This document shows positions 18,478-27,714 of a DNA stretch of 64,000 nt, in pieces. The stretch is taken from assembly GCA_963715995.1 (NCBI GenBank), contig OY970283.1, forward strand, positions 2,790,001-2,854,000, given 5' to 3'. Each line of letters opens with the position of its first letter. Position 1 is the stretch's first letter. Both the position numbers and the translations under genes were made by a program. Below the pieces are notes generated by a model. It saw only the letters and a list, made by a program, of their open reading frames with translations. It was not told the origin of the DNA and did not search any database. This stretch comes from DATBDN01 sp963715995. Its GTDB lineage: Bacteria; Actinomycetota; Thermoleophilia; Solirubrobacterales; Thermoleophilaceae.

Positions 18478-19757
18478 TGCCCGGCGGCGACCGTGCCGCT
18501 CGGCGTGGCCGTCGAGCGGCGAAAGCGCGCGAGCTCGCTGCGCAGCGCGGGCAGCGCGACTCCCGCGAGCACCACCAGCGGAATCTCGGCGGCGTGGCGC
18601 AGGCGCGGCACGCCGTAGCCGGTCACGGCGGTGATCGAGACGACCACGAACGGCGCCGCCAGCACCCAGCGCGTCCAGCGATCGCGGATCAGCGTCATGC
18701 CGAACGCCGCGAGCGGCAGCAGCAGGAAGTACATGGCGATGCCGGCCTGCTCGACGTGGCGCTGGCGCCCCTCGGCGAACTCCACCTGCCTGCGCGGCTG
18801 CCAGAAGTCCCACACGCGCAGGAAGCGGACCGCCGCGACCACCGGCAGCCGGCCGATGTGGTGCTCCGCGTAGCTGACACCCTCGTGGCGCCAGGTGGCC
18901 GCCTGCACCGACTCGTCGTGCTTCGTGCGCGGCGAGATGCAGGCGATCGTCCAGCCGCCGAGATCGATGCCGTGGTAGGACAGCGGGCAGTTGGCGCCGG
19001 CGGCCACCGTGGCGTCATTGGTCGAGATCGGCACGAAGCGGTCGAACGTCGACGCGTTGCGAATCATCCACGGCGCGAGCACGACCAGGCACGCACCGAC
19101 GATCGCGGCGCCGCGCCACCGGCGCCCTGGGGTGCCGCCACGGAACGCAATCGGCAGCGCGAGCAGCGGGATGAACAGCAGCGCCTCGCTGCGCGTGAGC
19201 GCCGCCAGCCCGAGCACTGCGCCGAGCGCGGCCGCCGGAGCTAGCCGCGGCCGCTCCAGCAGCACCAGCGCGGCCAGCAGCGAGGCGGCGATCAGCGGGC
19301 CGTAGAGCGCCTCGCTCATCAGGTCCGCGTCGGCTCCGATGAAGATCGGGTACACGGCCGCGACGAGCGCCGCCGCAACTCCCGCCGAGGGGCCGGCCAC
19401 GCGGCGCGCCACGAGCGCGATCAGCACGATCGAGATCGTTCCCAGAACGACGCTGAGGGAGCGGTGGCCGAGCGTGCTTGTCACGCCCATCTTCGACAGG
19501 CCCGCGAGCAGCAGGGGATAGAGCGGCGGGTGCCCTGCCGACGGCACCCGGACGCCCTGGAGCAGCTGGAACGGGTCCACGAAGCCATGCCCGGCCGCGA
19601 TCTCGTTCGCCTGCCAGTGGTAGAACCACCAGTCGCCGATCCCGACGGTGTGACGCGCCAACGTCAGCAGATCCGCCAGCCGCAGCGCTGCTCCGAGTGC
19701 GGCGATCAGCGCAACCGTCTGCGCGAAGCGCCGGGGTCGTCCGAGCATTGTCTGCAA
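18474..19757 (-). CDS. GT-C (family 39-type) membrane glycosyltransferase, paralogue of the next gene
   Basis: 427 residues (a second ATG at codon 4 is possible). The helix pattern is the same as in the following gene, with WWFYHWQANEIAAGHGF after helix 1, SAGHPPLYPLLLAGL, LTRSEALLF, and LPVVAAVRFLRVWDFW followed by EGRQRHVEQAGIAMYFL. It overlaps the downstream paralogue by 4 bp. The pair looks like an old tandem duplication, each copy probably serving a different linkage in the same polymer. It is divergent from the acyltransferase gene with only 11 bp between annotated starts, which leaves little room for separate promoters unless the true starts are internal. Confidence 0.8.
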   Translation of the reverse strand: MQTMLGRPRRFAQTVALIAALGAALRLADLLTLARHTVGIGDWWFYHWQANEIAAGHGFVDPFQLLQGVRVPSAGHPPLYPLLLAGLSKMGVTSTLGHRSLSVVLGTISIVLIALVARRVAGPSAGVAAALVAAVYPIFIGADADLMSEALYGPLIAASLLAALVLLERPRLAPAAALGAVLGLAALTRSEALLFIPLLALPIAFRGGTPGRRWRGAAIVGACLVVLAPWMIRNASTFDRFVPISTNDATVAAGANCPLSYHGIDLGGWTIACISPRTKHDESVQAATWRHEGVSYAEHHIGRLPVVAAVRFLRVWDFWQPRRQVEFAEGRQRHVEQAGIAMYFLLLPLAAFGMTLIRDRWTRWVLAAPFVVVSITAVTGYGVPRLRHAAEIPLVVLAGVALPALRSELARFRRSTATPSGTVAAGQ

Positions 19758-19768
19758 GATACCGAGCA

Positions 19769-20999
19769 GTGAATGAGCGGGCGACTCGCTTTCCGCTGTT
19801 CGACAGCCTCCGCGCGATCGCCGCCATCGCCGTGCTGGCGACGCATGCCGCCGTGTTCGCGGGGCTCGAAACGAGCGGTGGCACGACCACCGGCCAGTAC
19901 GCCGCGAGGCTCGACGTCGGGGTCGCCGTCTTCTTCGTGATCTCGGGCTGCCTGCTGTACCGCCCGTTCGTGCGCTCGCGCGTGAACGCGATGCCGGCGC
20001 CTGCCACCGGCCCCTACGCGTGGCGGCGTTTCCTGCGGATCGTGCCCGCGTACTGGCTCGCGCTGACCGTGGTCGCGGTCTTCTTCGGCACCAGCGGCAG
20101 CGTCTTCAGCTGGCCCGAGGTGGTGCGCTACTACGGGGTCGGACAGGCCTACGGCCAGGACACGCTCGGCGGCGGGCTGACCCAGGCGTGGTCGCTCACC
20201 GTCGAGGTGGCTTTCTACGTGTTCCTGCCGCTGTGGGCGTGGCTCATGCGGCGCGTGCTCGGGCGCCTGGCGCGACCTGCGCGGTGAGGCGATCGCGCTG
20301 GTCCTGCTCTTCTGCGCGGGCGTCGCCTACAAGGTCGCGGTGCTCTGGGGCGGCGATCCGCACCAGGTCGTGATCACGCCGTCGCTGCTCGCGCTGCCTG
20401 CCTACTTCGACCAGTTCGCGCTCGGCATGGGGCTGGCGGTGCTCTCGGTGTGGGTCGAACGCAACCGGCGTCTCCCGCGGGCGCTCGCGTGGATCGACGG
20501 CTGGCCGGGCATCAGCTGGCTGGTCGCGCTCGTCGCGTTCTGGGTGGCGTCGACGCAGATCGGACTGCATGGCCGCTTCCTCGAGCCGTTCAGCCGCGTC
20601 GACTACATGGAGCGGCACCTGCTCTACGGGCTGATCGCGATCACGATCGTGGCGCCGGCCGTGGTCGGCGACCAGACGCGCGGAGTGGTGCGGCGCGTGC
20701 TCGCGTTCCGGCCGCTGCTGTGGCTGGGCCTCGTCTCCTACGGCATCTTCCTCTGGAACCTGACCGTGCTCAGCCAGCTGTCGGACGCAGGCTTCGAGAA
20801 GGTGCCCGTGCTGCGCAGCTACCCCGGCTGGTGCGCCGCCGGGCTCCTGTTCACAGCCGCCACGGCTGCCGTCAGCTACTACGGCCTCGAGCGCCCGGTG
20901 CTGAAGCTCAAGCGGCTGTTCGGGGAACCGCGGGGCGGCCGCGGCGAGGCCCTCGAAGAGCCGGCGCCCGCTACTGCGCTCGCGCGGCCAGCGGATTGA
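19769..20999 (+). CDS. Acyltransferase family 3 (OafA/YrhL-like), frameshifted
   Basis: Membrane O-acyltransferase that would acetylate or otherwise acylate sugars of the polymer. The N-terminal part has RFPLFDSLRAIAAIAVLATHA (with the conserved R and H) and WRRFLRIVPAYWLAL. It then reads VGQAYGQDTL and AWSLTVEVAFYVFLPL up to about residue 165. The frame then breaks. Reading GGG at 20261-20263 as GG gives VLGAWRDLRGEAIALVLLF and continues to a 409-residue protein with WLGLVSYGIFLWNLTVL and YYGLERPVLKLKR at the end. The start is GTG at 19769. The break is a single G in a short G run, so a sequencing error is likely. Confidence 0.8.
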
Positions 21000-21375
21000 G
21001 CGCGAGCGCCCGCTTGTACGCACGCCGGGCAAGCGCCGGGTCGACCGTGTTAGCGGCGCGCACGATCAGCGTCCACGCGGCCAGGTTCTGCGGCTCATCG
21101 CGCACGAGCGGCTCGAGCAGCGCCAGTCCTTGCCGGCTGCGGCCGGTGCGGACCAGCAGCCCGGCCTCGTTGATCACCGGCGTGGAGTCGGGATTGTGCG
21201 CGCGAGCTCGCTCGAACTTGTCAAGTGCGTTTGCAACCTGGGATTTGGACAGCGTCTTCGGCGGCCGTGCGGCTACCGCCTGCGCCTGCGCCTCGAGGCG
21301 CGCCGAGTGAAGCCAGAGCACGCCACCGAACGCCGCGGCAGCGGCCACAACGAGAATCGTCGCGCGCGCGATCAC
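20971..21375 (-). CDS. Small membrane-anchored TPR protein
   Basis: 134 residues from a GTG at 21373-21375. One N-terminal helix (about 4-23, ILVVAAAAAFGGVLWL) is followed by a soluble part with about two tetratricopeptide-like repeats: SQVANALDKFERARAHNPDS and ARRAYKRALALNPLA carry the alanine/leucine and NP spacing. No enzymatic motif is seen. Its stop overlaps the acyltransferase gene by 29 bp tail to tail, and it is divergent, with 9 bp between starts, from the next membrane protein. It may be a scaffold in the glycan machinery, but this rests on context only. Confidence 0.65.
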   Translation of the reverse strand: MIARATILVVAAAAAFGGVLWLHSARLEAQAQAVAARPPKTLSKSQVANALDKFERARAHNPDSTPVINEAGLLVRTGRSRQGLALLEPLVRDEPQNLAAWTLIVRAANTVDPALARRAYKRALALNPLAARAQ

Positions 21376-21384
21376 CGGCTCATC

Positions 21385-22881
21385 TTGGCGGGTCTGCTGC
21401 TTGGAGGGCTGCTCATCTCCGGCTTCACCATCCGGCGCGGGGTCGAGCCGTTCGACGAGGGGCTCACGCTCCAGGCGGCGCGGCGGGTGGCCGACGGGCA
21501 GTTGCCTTACCGCGACTTCCTCTGGGCCTACGGGCCCGTTCACCCATATCTGCTGGCAGGCCTGTTCAAGCTGTTCGGCACCTCGCTGCTGTGGTGGCGG
21601 ATCATCCGCGTGCTGGTCGATGCCGGGGTGGCGCTGCTCGTGTTCAGCCTCGTGAGCCAGGGCGCGCCGAAGCGGGTCGCGTTCGTCTCGTGGCTCACGG
21701 CTGCGTGCGCAATGGCTCAGCCGACCGGAGCCAACCCGTTCGCGCCCGCGCTTCTGTGCACGCTCGCCGCGCTGTTGCTGGCGCTCCGGGGCGGCCGGCG
21801 CGGCTGCCTCGCAGCCGGTGTGCTGTGCGCGCTGGCGGCCGCGTGGCGGCTTGACTTCGGCTTCTACGCCGTGCTCGCCGTGCTCACCGCCGCGGTGCTG
21901 GCGGCGGGTCCCGCCGGGCGGCGCAGCGCCGCCGCGTCGGTCGGCGCCGCGTTCGCGGGGCTGACGGCGCTCGTCTACCTGCCGTTCGTCATCGCCGACG
22001 GCCCCGTCGACGCCTGGCGCGACCTGCTCGGTCGCTCGCTCACCCAGGGCCGCTACTGGCACCTGCCGTTCCCGATTGCCTACCACCACCACGTGCGCCT
22101 CTGGCCGCCTGGGTCGCTGGCCCACGACGCCAAGGACGTGCTCGGCTTCTACGTGCCGGCGCTGCTGGTGGCGGCACTGGTCGTCGCGATCGCGGCGATC
22201 GCCCTGCGCCGCCTCCAGCGCGACCCGCTGCTCACGGCGCTCGCCGTGCTTGGGCTCGCGTACTTCGCCTACCTGCTCTCGCGCAACGACGAGTTCCACT
22301 CGACGCCGCTGATCGTCGTCAGCGCCGCCCTGCTGCCGCTGCTTGCCCTGCGCGTGCCCGCCCGCGCGGCGATCGTGCCGGCACTGCTGCTGCTCGCCCT
22401 GTTGGGCTACGGAGCGTCGAACCGCCTCTCGGCCCTGTTCGGGCCGCCAGCACTCGCGCCGCTGCACATAGCTGTGGCCGATGGCGTCGAGGCGCCGCCC
22501 GCCGAGGCACGAGCGATCGAGCAGATGGTCGCGGCCGTCGACCGCCGCGTGCCGGCGGGCGACCCGATCTACACCGTCACGCGCCGGGCCGACCTGGTGC
22601 GCGTGAACGACCCGCTCATCTACGTCCTCACCCAGCGCGACAACCCGACGCGCCAGGACTTCGGGCTGCAAACAGGCGCGCCGGCTCAGCGCGCGATCGT
22701 CGCCGCCCTCACGCGGGCGCGGCCACGCGTGATCGTGCGCTGGACCGACCCGGCGTCCACGATCCGCGAGCCGAACCAGCGCGGGACGCCGACCGGAGTA
22801 CACATCCTCGACCGCTGGCTCAGCGGCGAGTATCGGCGTGCGGAGCAGTTCGGCTACTACGAGTTGCTGGTGCCCCGCTAG
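21385..22881 (+). CDS. GT-C type membrane glycosyltransferase (putative)
   Basis: About 498 residues from a TTG at 21385, the first start codon after the divergent gene. There is a signal-anchor helix, then EPFDEGLTLQAARRVADGQ with the acidic DEG motif expected for the catalytic loop of GT-C enzymes. YRDFLWAYGPVHPYLLAGLF follows, then about nine further helices and an extracellular C-terminal domain (about 370-498). It belongs with polyprenyl-phosphate-sugar dependent transferases rather than with polymerases. The start codon is uncertain because a much longer upstream reading frame is open, but that part overlaps the TPR gene and has no membrane or domain signal. Confidence 0.75.
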   Translation: MAGLLLGGLLISGFTIRRGVEPFDEGLTLQAARRVADGQLPYRDFLWAYGPVHPYLLAGLFKLFGTSLLWWRIIRVLVDAGVALLVFSLVSQGAPKRVAFVSWLTAACAMAQPTGANPFAPALLCTLAALLLALRGGRRGCLAAGVLCALAAAWRLDFGFYAVLAVLTAAVLAAGPAGRRSAAASVGAAFAGLTALVYLPFVIADGPVDAWRDLLGRSLTQGRYWHLPFPIAYHHHVRLWPPGSLAHDAKDVLGFYVPALLVAALVVAIAAIALRRLQRDPLLTALAVLGLAYFAYLLSRNDEFHSTPLIVVSAALLPLLALRVPARAAIVPALLLLALLGYGASNRLSALFGPPALAPLHIAVADGVEAPPAEARAIEQMVAAVDRRVPAGDPIYTVTRRADLVRVNDPLIYVLTQRDNPTRQDFGLQTGAPAQRAIVAALTRARPRVIVRWTDPASTIREPNQRGTPTGVHILDRWLSGEYRRAEQFGYYELLVPR

Positions 22882-22891
22882 GGCGGTCCGG

Positions 22892-24049
22892 CTACCGCCG
22901 CCCAGGGCTCCAAGCGAACCGCGTCCGCGGTGCGTGGCGCTGCGCTGCCCCGCCGTGCTCGCGCTCGCGCAGCGCGCGGTCGACCTCGCGTGGGAAGGCT
23001 GTTCTGAAGACGCTCGTGTCGAAGCGGGCGGCGTTGTCCACGCAGGCGGCCGGGTCGACAGCGTCGACGTCGAACTCCAGCACCGCCTGGGCCAGCTCGG
23101 CGACCCCTCCGTCCCAGAGACGGCCGGTCACGCCGTCGCGGACGGTCTCGAGCGCGCCGCCGCGGCTGGGCGCGATCGCCGGGCGGCCGGCGGCCTGCGC
23201 CTCGACGGCCGCGATGCCGAACTCCTCGGCGGCGGTGACCACGAGCGCGCGGCTCGATTGCAGCAGGCGCGCGGCGTCCTCGTCCGACACTCGTCCTGTG
23301 AAGGTCACGGTCGGGCCTGCCAGGCGACGCAGCCTGCGCATGTCGGGGCCGTCGCCCACCACCACGAGCGGGCGGCGCAGCTCGTTGAACGCCTGGATCG
23401 CAATGTCGATCCGCTTGTGCGGCATCAGCTCGGACAGCACCAGGTAGTGCTCGCCGACCTTCCCGGGCGTGAAGCGGCGCGTGTCCACCGGCGGGTGCAC
23501 CACCGTCGACTCGCGGCCGAAGTAGGCGAGGATGCGCGCCTGCGTGGTGCGCGAGTTCGTCACGTAGCGGTTGACCCGCTGCGCGGCGATCCAGTCCCAC
23601 TGGCGCCAGCGCCGGAACAGCGCGCGCAGCAGCGCGCGCGACACCGGGTCGCGCTGCGCGAGCGTGGCGTCGCGGTCGTTCCAGACGTAGCGGAACGGGT
23701 TGTGGCAGTAGGAGACGTGCACGGCGGACTCGTCGTAGATGACCGCGTGCGCCCAGGCGCTCGAGCTGGAGACGATCAGGTCGTAGCCCGACAGGTCGAA
23801 CGACTCCACGGCGGCCGGGTAGAACGGCAGCAGCCCGCGGAACGTGCGCGCCGTCGGGCGCGTCTTCTGGAGAAACGAGGTGCGGATCTCGCGGTGTGAG
23901 AAGCGGCCCTCGGTGCCCTTCTCGTCGTACACCGGTGTGTAGATCGGGGCGTCCGGATAGATGTCGCAGAGCGCAAGGAAGACCCGCTCCGCGCCGCGGA
24001 GATCGAGCAGGAAGTCGTGTATGAGCGCCACTCGGGTCGACTCGGCCAC
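22892..24049 (-). CDS. Glycosyltransferase family 4
   Basis: 385 residues from a GTG start. GT-B fold: N-terminal VALIHDFLLDLRGAERVFLAL (AERV typical of the WbaZ-like subgroup), VSYCHNPFRYVWN near residue 115, and the C-terminal nucleotide-binding domain with YLVLSELMPHKRIDIAIQAF and EEFGIAAVEAQAAGRPAIA (E-x7-E). The soluble cytoplasmic enzyme should transfer a sugar, often mannose or rhamnose in this subgroup, to a lipid-linked intermediate. The gene converges on the GT-C gene with a 10-bp gap. Confidence 0.85.
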   Translation of the reverse strand: MAESTRVALIHDFLLDLRGAERVFLALCDIYPDAPIYTPVYDEKGTEGRFSHREIRTSFLQKTRPTARTFRGLLPFYPAAVESFDLSGYDLIVSSSSAWAHAVIYDESAVHVSYCHNPFRYVWNDRDATLAQRDPVSRALLRALFRRWRQWDWIAAQRVNRYVTNSRTTQARILAYFGRESTVVHPPVDTRRFTPGKVGEHYLVLSELMPHKRIDIAIQAFNELRRPLVVVGDGPDMRRLRRLAGPTVTFTGRVSDEDAARLLQSSRALVVTAAEEFGIAAVEAQAAGRPAIAPSRGGALETVRDGVTGRLWDGGVAELAQAVLEFDVDAVDPAACVDNAARFDTSVFRTAFPREVDRALREREHGGAAQRHAPRTRFAWSPGRR

Positions 24050-24099
24050 GCTCGCAGCGTAACCATCGCGCTCGGCAGAGCGTCTGCTACCAATGACGC

Positions 24100-24429
24100 G
24101 TGTCCAGCCGGGCCGTCATCTCGATCGTGGTTGCGCTGCTGCTCGCGGCCGCCCCCGCGAGCGCGCTCGCGGACGGTGGCGCGGGCGACAACCAGTACCA
24201 GGATCCGCTCGCCGCGCCGCCTGCGCCGAAGAAGGCGACCAAGAAGGCCACGAGCGCTCCGGCGGTCGTGACCACCACTCCGGCGGCCACCACCGCCCCC
24301 GCCGCGACGACCCCGGCCAGGAGCGGGCAACTCGCGCGCACCGGCGATCCGGTCTACCTGGTCGTGCTGGCGGGCGTGCTGCTCGTGGCCGCCGGGCTGG
24401 CGTTGCGGCGACGCTCCGCCACGCAGTAG
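24100..24429 (+). CDS. Small secreted protein with LARTG sortase-type sorting signal
   Basis: 109 residues from GTG at 24100. There is an N-terminal signal peptide (about 1-24, ending SALA), then a low-complexity middle rich in Ala, Thr, Pro and Lys. The C-terminal sorting signal reads LARTG (about 78-82), followed by a hydrophobic stretch (VVLAGVLLVAAGLAL) and an RRR tail. This is the layout of a protein anchored to the wall by a sortase accepting a variant of LPXTG. No sortase gene is in the window. It sits 13 bp upstream of the GT4-GT2 fusion and could be an O-glycosylated wall protein, given its Thr/Pro-rich stalk (inference). Confidence 0.7.
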   Translation: MSSRAVISIVVALLLAAAPASALADGGAGDNQYQDPLAAPPAPKKATKKATSAPAVVTTTPAATTAPAATTPARSGQLARTGDPVYLVVLAGVLLVAAGLALRRRSATQ

Positions 24430-24442
24430 CTTCGCCCGCGCG

Positions 24443-26395
24443 ATGACCGCGCTGATCGCGAGCTACACGTCGACGGCCGGTGGCTCGGAGCGGATCCTGC
24501 TCGACGTAGCACGCGGGCTCGACGAGCCGCCGCTGATCGCCTGCCCGCCGGGCTGGCTGGCCGACCGGGCGCGGGCGAGCGGGCTCACGGTGTTCGAGTT
24601 GCGGGCGCGCAGCATCCAGTTGCGCGGCGAGCCGGTGCGCGCGCTGGCCAGGCTCACGGCGCACGGCCGGGAGCTGCGACGGCTGGTCGACGCGCTGCGC
24701 CCCGGCGTCTTCGTCGCGTGGGGCATGCGCACCGCGCTTGTGGCGGCGCCCGCGCTGCGGTCGCTCGACCACCCGCCGCGCTTGATCTTCGAGCACGTGG
24801 ACTTCGTGCCGGCGGGCCCCGTCGGCCGTGCGGTGCGCCGTGCGGCGGTGCGAGCCGACGCGGTGGTCTGCCTGTCGCGCGCGATCGCAGACGACCTCGG
24901 CGTTGACGGCGAGGTGCAGGTGATCCACCCCGGCGTCGATGTCGCCCATTTCGCCCCCGGCCCTGAGCGCCGCGAGCACGATGTGCTGCTGCTCGGCGCG
25001 ATCGTCGGCTGGAAGCGACCCGAGCTCGCGCTGGCGATCGCAGCGCGGGCCGCGCGCGAGCTGCCCGAGCTGCGGCTGCGGGTGGCGGGCGCTCCGATCG
25101 ACGCCGCCGGAGAGGCGCTGCTGGCACGGCTGCGCGAACGCGCTGCGCAGCCCGACCTCGACGGGCGGATCGAGTTCCTCGGCGCGCTGGCGGACCCTTC
25201 CGAGGCGCTGCGCCAGGCGAGCTCCCTGCTGCACTGCGCCGAGCGCGAGCCGTTCGGGCTGGCACTCGCCGAGGCGCTCGCCTGCGGCACTCCGGTGGTG
25301 GCGCCGGCGGCGGGCGGTCCGGCCGAGATCGTCGACTCCAGTTGCGGCGCGCTGTACCCGCCGGGGGATGCGGGCGCGGGTGCGCAGGCGCTTGTGGCCA
25401 CGCTCGGGCGGGCCGGGCAACTGCGGCGGGCGGCGCGCGAACGTGCCGAGTCGGCGTTCGGCCTGGCCGCGATGCAGGAGCGCTACCGCGAGCTGCTCGG
25501 AGTACCGGTCGCGGGTCGCGATGAGGCCGGCGCCGGCATCGCGTTCGTGACGGTGACCTACAACTCCGCACCCGAGCTCGAGGCACTGGCAGCGTCGATC
25601 GCGCGCTGGCTGCCCGCAGCTCGGTTGGTGGTGGTGGACAACGCCTCGGCCGACGACAGCCGCGCGCTGGCCGAGCGGGCGGGCGCGACGCTGATCGCCC
25701 TCGACTCCAATCGCGGCTTCGGCGCAGCGGCGAACGCGGGTGTTGAAGCCGTGACGGAGCCCGTGACCATCCTCGTGAACCCCGACGTCGAACTGGTCGA
25801 CGACTCGCTCGCGACGCTCGCCGCGCAGGTCGTGCCCGGCCGCCTGCTCGCGCCGTTGCTGCTGAACCGCGACGGCTCGCGTCAGGACAGCGCCCACCCG
25901 GTCCCGGCCACGGCCGCCACCGCGCTCCACTCGCTCGTGCCAGGCCCCGCGCTGCCGCCGCCGCTGCGGCGTGCGGCCGAGCCCTGGCAGGCGCAGCGTG
26001 CGCGGCGCGTCGGCTGGGCCACCGGCGCGTGCCTGGTCGCTCAGACCGAGACGCTCAGGCGCCTGGGCCCGTTCGACGCGTCGATCTTCCTCTACGCCGA
26101 GGACCTCGAGCTGGGCCTGCGTGCCGAGACCTGGTTCCACCCGGAGGCACGGGTGTTGCACAGCCGCGCGCACTCGACCGCGAAGGAGTTCGGTGGCGAG
26201 AACTACGACCTGCTCGCAACGCAGCGCCGCGCCGTTGTGCGGCGCAGGCTGGGCGCGCGGCGTGCAATCGTGGACGACGTGATCGAGCTCATGACCTTCG
26301 CCGACCGCGCGCTGCTGCGCGGCCTCGTCGGACGCTCCGCGCGACGTGAAACCGAGCGCTTCCGCGCACGCGTGCGCGCAGCGGTGTCGCGATGA
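24443..26395 (+). CDS. Two-domain glycosyltransferase: GT4 fused to GT2
   Basis: 650 residues. Residues 1 to about 350 are a GT4 GT-B domain with SYTSTAGGSERILLDVA, a VIHPGVDVAHF linker and EPFGLALAEALACGTPVV. Residues about 362-630 are a GT-A family 2 domain of the WbbL rhamnosyltransferase type: FVTVTYNS, VVDNASADDSRALAE, NRGFGAAANAGV, ILVNPDVEL (the DXD equivalent), and GACLVAQTETLRRLGPFD with FLYAEDLELGLRA. One chain thus carries two transferase activities, which probably act in sequence on one acceptor. The stop overlaps the next gene as ATGA. Confidence 0.9.
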   Translation: MTALIASYTSTAGGSERILLDVARGLDEPPLIACPPGWLADRARASGLTVFELRARSIQLRGEPVRALARLTAHGRELRRLVDALRPGVFVAWGMRTALVAAPALRSLDHPPRLIFEHVDFVPAGPVGRAVRRAAVRADAVVCLSRAIADDLGVDGEVQVIHPGVDVAHFAPGPERREHDVLLLGAIVGWKRPELALAIAARAARELPELRLRVAGAPIDAAGEALLARLRERAAQPDLDGRIEFLGALADPSEALRQASSLLHCAEREPFGLALAEALACGTPVVAPAAGGPAEIVDSSCGALYPPGDAGAGAQALVATLGRAGQLRRAARERAESAFGLAAMQERYRELLGVPVAGRDEAGAGIAFVTVTYNSAPELEALAASIARWLPAARLVVVDNASADDSRALAERAGATLIALDSNRGFGAAANAGVEAVTEPVTILVNPDVELVDDSLATLAAQVVPGRLLAPLLLNRDGSRQDSAHPVPATAATALHSLVPGPALPPPLRRAAEPWQAQRARRVGWATGACLVAQTETLRRLGPFDASIFLYAEDLELGLRAETWFHPEARVLHSRAHSTAKEFGGENYDLLATQRRAVVRRRLGARRAIVDDVIELMTFADRALLRGLVGRSARRETERFRARVRAAVSR

Positions 26396-27531
26396 GGCGC
26401 GTGCTCCGGGCACGCGCGCACCGCGGTGTGGCGATGAGGCGCGTGCTGATCGCCGTCGCGCTGCTGGCCGCCGTGCCGTCCGCCGCGCAGGCCGCCGATC
26501 CGGCGCTGTGGGTGAAGACGAGCCAGCTCACGAAGCCCGCCTACTACCGCCAGGGGATCGCGTCGGATCCCGCGGGCGACGTCTTCTACTCCGGCTCGTT
26601 CGCCGGCCTCTATCGCACGCACGGCGACAAGGAGGTGGTGTCGAACACGAACCCGATCCCGAAGGACGTGGCCGCGACCGAGGGCTACAACCACATCGGC
26701 GACATCGCATGGGACGCCGGCGAAGGCGGCCGCGTGTTGCTGCCGCTGGAGGACTACCAGCCGTTCCAGGCCGACCAGAACCCGGCCAAGACCGGCTCGA
26801 TCGGCGTGATGGACGCGAAGACGCTCGCGTGGAAGTACTACGTCAAGCTCGACCCCGCCGAGATCCCGAAGACGCAATGGGTCGCAACCGACGCGCCAGA
26901 GGGCCTCGTGTGGACGATCAGCGGCACAGACCTGCTGGCGTACTCGCTCAGCGACCTGACGATGGCGAACGCGGCCCCAGGCGCCGCGCCGATCCACTCG
27001 GTCAGGCGGCTCGTGAACGCAGCGCCCGACGGCGCCGGCGGCGGCGTGGTGCTGCGCGGGCGGCTCTATCTCTCGACCCAGTCGGGCAAGGTGAACCGGC
27101 TGGTCTCGGTCGACACGCACACGGGCGCATCGCGCGTCGAGCTGGAGCTGCCGGGCACGCTCGAGGCGGAGGGCCTGGACGCCGGCCCCTACCTGGGCGG
27201 CCTGCTCCACTGGGAGCTGGTGCCGGGTGGCGGGCTCTCGAACACGCAGGTGCTGGACCTGCTGCCGAAGGGCGCGCGCCTGTCGCTTCGGCTGACGCAC
27301 GCGCGGGTACGGGCCGGCCGGGCGGCAACGGTGGCCGGGGTGATCACGGCGGTCACGAATGGCTTCAACATCCCCCTGCCGGGAGCGCAGCTGCGAGTAG
27401 GCGGGAAGTCCGTGAAGACCGGCGCAGCCGGAACGGGCACGCTGAAGCTCAAGCTGACGAGCGGGCTCTACAAGGCGCAGGCGTACTTCCCGGGTCTGCG
27501 CAGCGCGACACGGCGGGTGCGGGCGTTCTAG
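26392..27531 (+). CDS. Secreted protein of unknown function
   Basis: Up to 379 residues. The likely true start is the second ATG (26434), which gives a clean signal peptide MRRVLIAVALLAAVPSAAQA. The first ATG (26392) overlaps the previous stop. The mature part (about 280 residues) reads like a beta-propeller-type protein, with alternating short hydrophobic strands and tryptophan/glycine turns (DIAWDAGEGGRVLLPLEDY, EGLVWTISGTDLLAYSL). It ends in an Ig-like domain from about residue 300 (LSLRLTHARVRAGRAATVAG onward), as in carboxypeptidase-regulatory folds. I do not recognise a family with certainty. It follows the GT fusion directly and may act on the exported glycan. Confidence 0.65.
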   Translation: MRRVLRARAHRGVAMRRVLIAVALLAAVPSAAQAADPALWVKTSQLTKPAYYRQGIASDPAGDVFYSGSFAGLYRTHGDKEVVSNTNPIPKDVAATEGYNHIGDIAWDAGEGGRVLLPLEDYQPFQADQNPAKTGSIGVMDAKTLAWKYYVKLDPAEIPKTQWVATDAPEGLVWTISGTDLLAYSLSDLTMANAAPGAAPIHSVRRLVNAAPDGAGGGVVLRGRLYLSTQSGKVNRLVSVDTHTGASRVELELPGTLEAEGLDAGPYLGGLLHWELVPGGGLSNTQVLDLLPKGARLSLRLTHARVRAGRAATVAGVITAVTNGFNIPLPGAQLRVGGKSVKTGAAGTGTLKLKLTSGLYKAQAYFPGLRSATRRVRAF

Positions 27532-27591
27532 GGGGCGCTTTGCGCGGCAGGGCTCATGCGGCTCGGTTTCTAGGAAGGGCTCGGTTTTCCC

Positions 27592-27672
27592 GAGGGCTCG
27601 AGCGGTGTGGTTTTTGTGGAGGGCTCGAGCGGCTCGGTTTTTGTGGAGGGCTCGAGCGGCGTGGTTCGCGAG
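27592..27672. repeat. 27-bp tandem repeat, three copies
   Basis: Units begin GAGGGCTCGAGCGG and the first two end GGTTTTTGTG; the third diverges at its end and runs into the following inverted repeat. The unit is rich in T runs on the plus strand, directly downstream of a plus-strand gene. It could therefore help transcription termination. Confidence 0.75.
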
Positions 27673-27714
27673 CACCGACCCTCCGTTGGGCAACTAAGAG
27701 GGATCGGTGCTCGC
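27668..27714. repeat. Long inverted repeat / hairpin
   Basis: Arms 27668-27683 (GCGAGCACCGACCCTC) and 27698-27714, complementary over 16 positions with one bulged base, around a 14-base loop. No U-run follows, so it is not a classical intrinsic terminator, but it lies between a gene ending at 27531 and a convergent gene ending at 28075. Confidence 0.65.
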
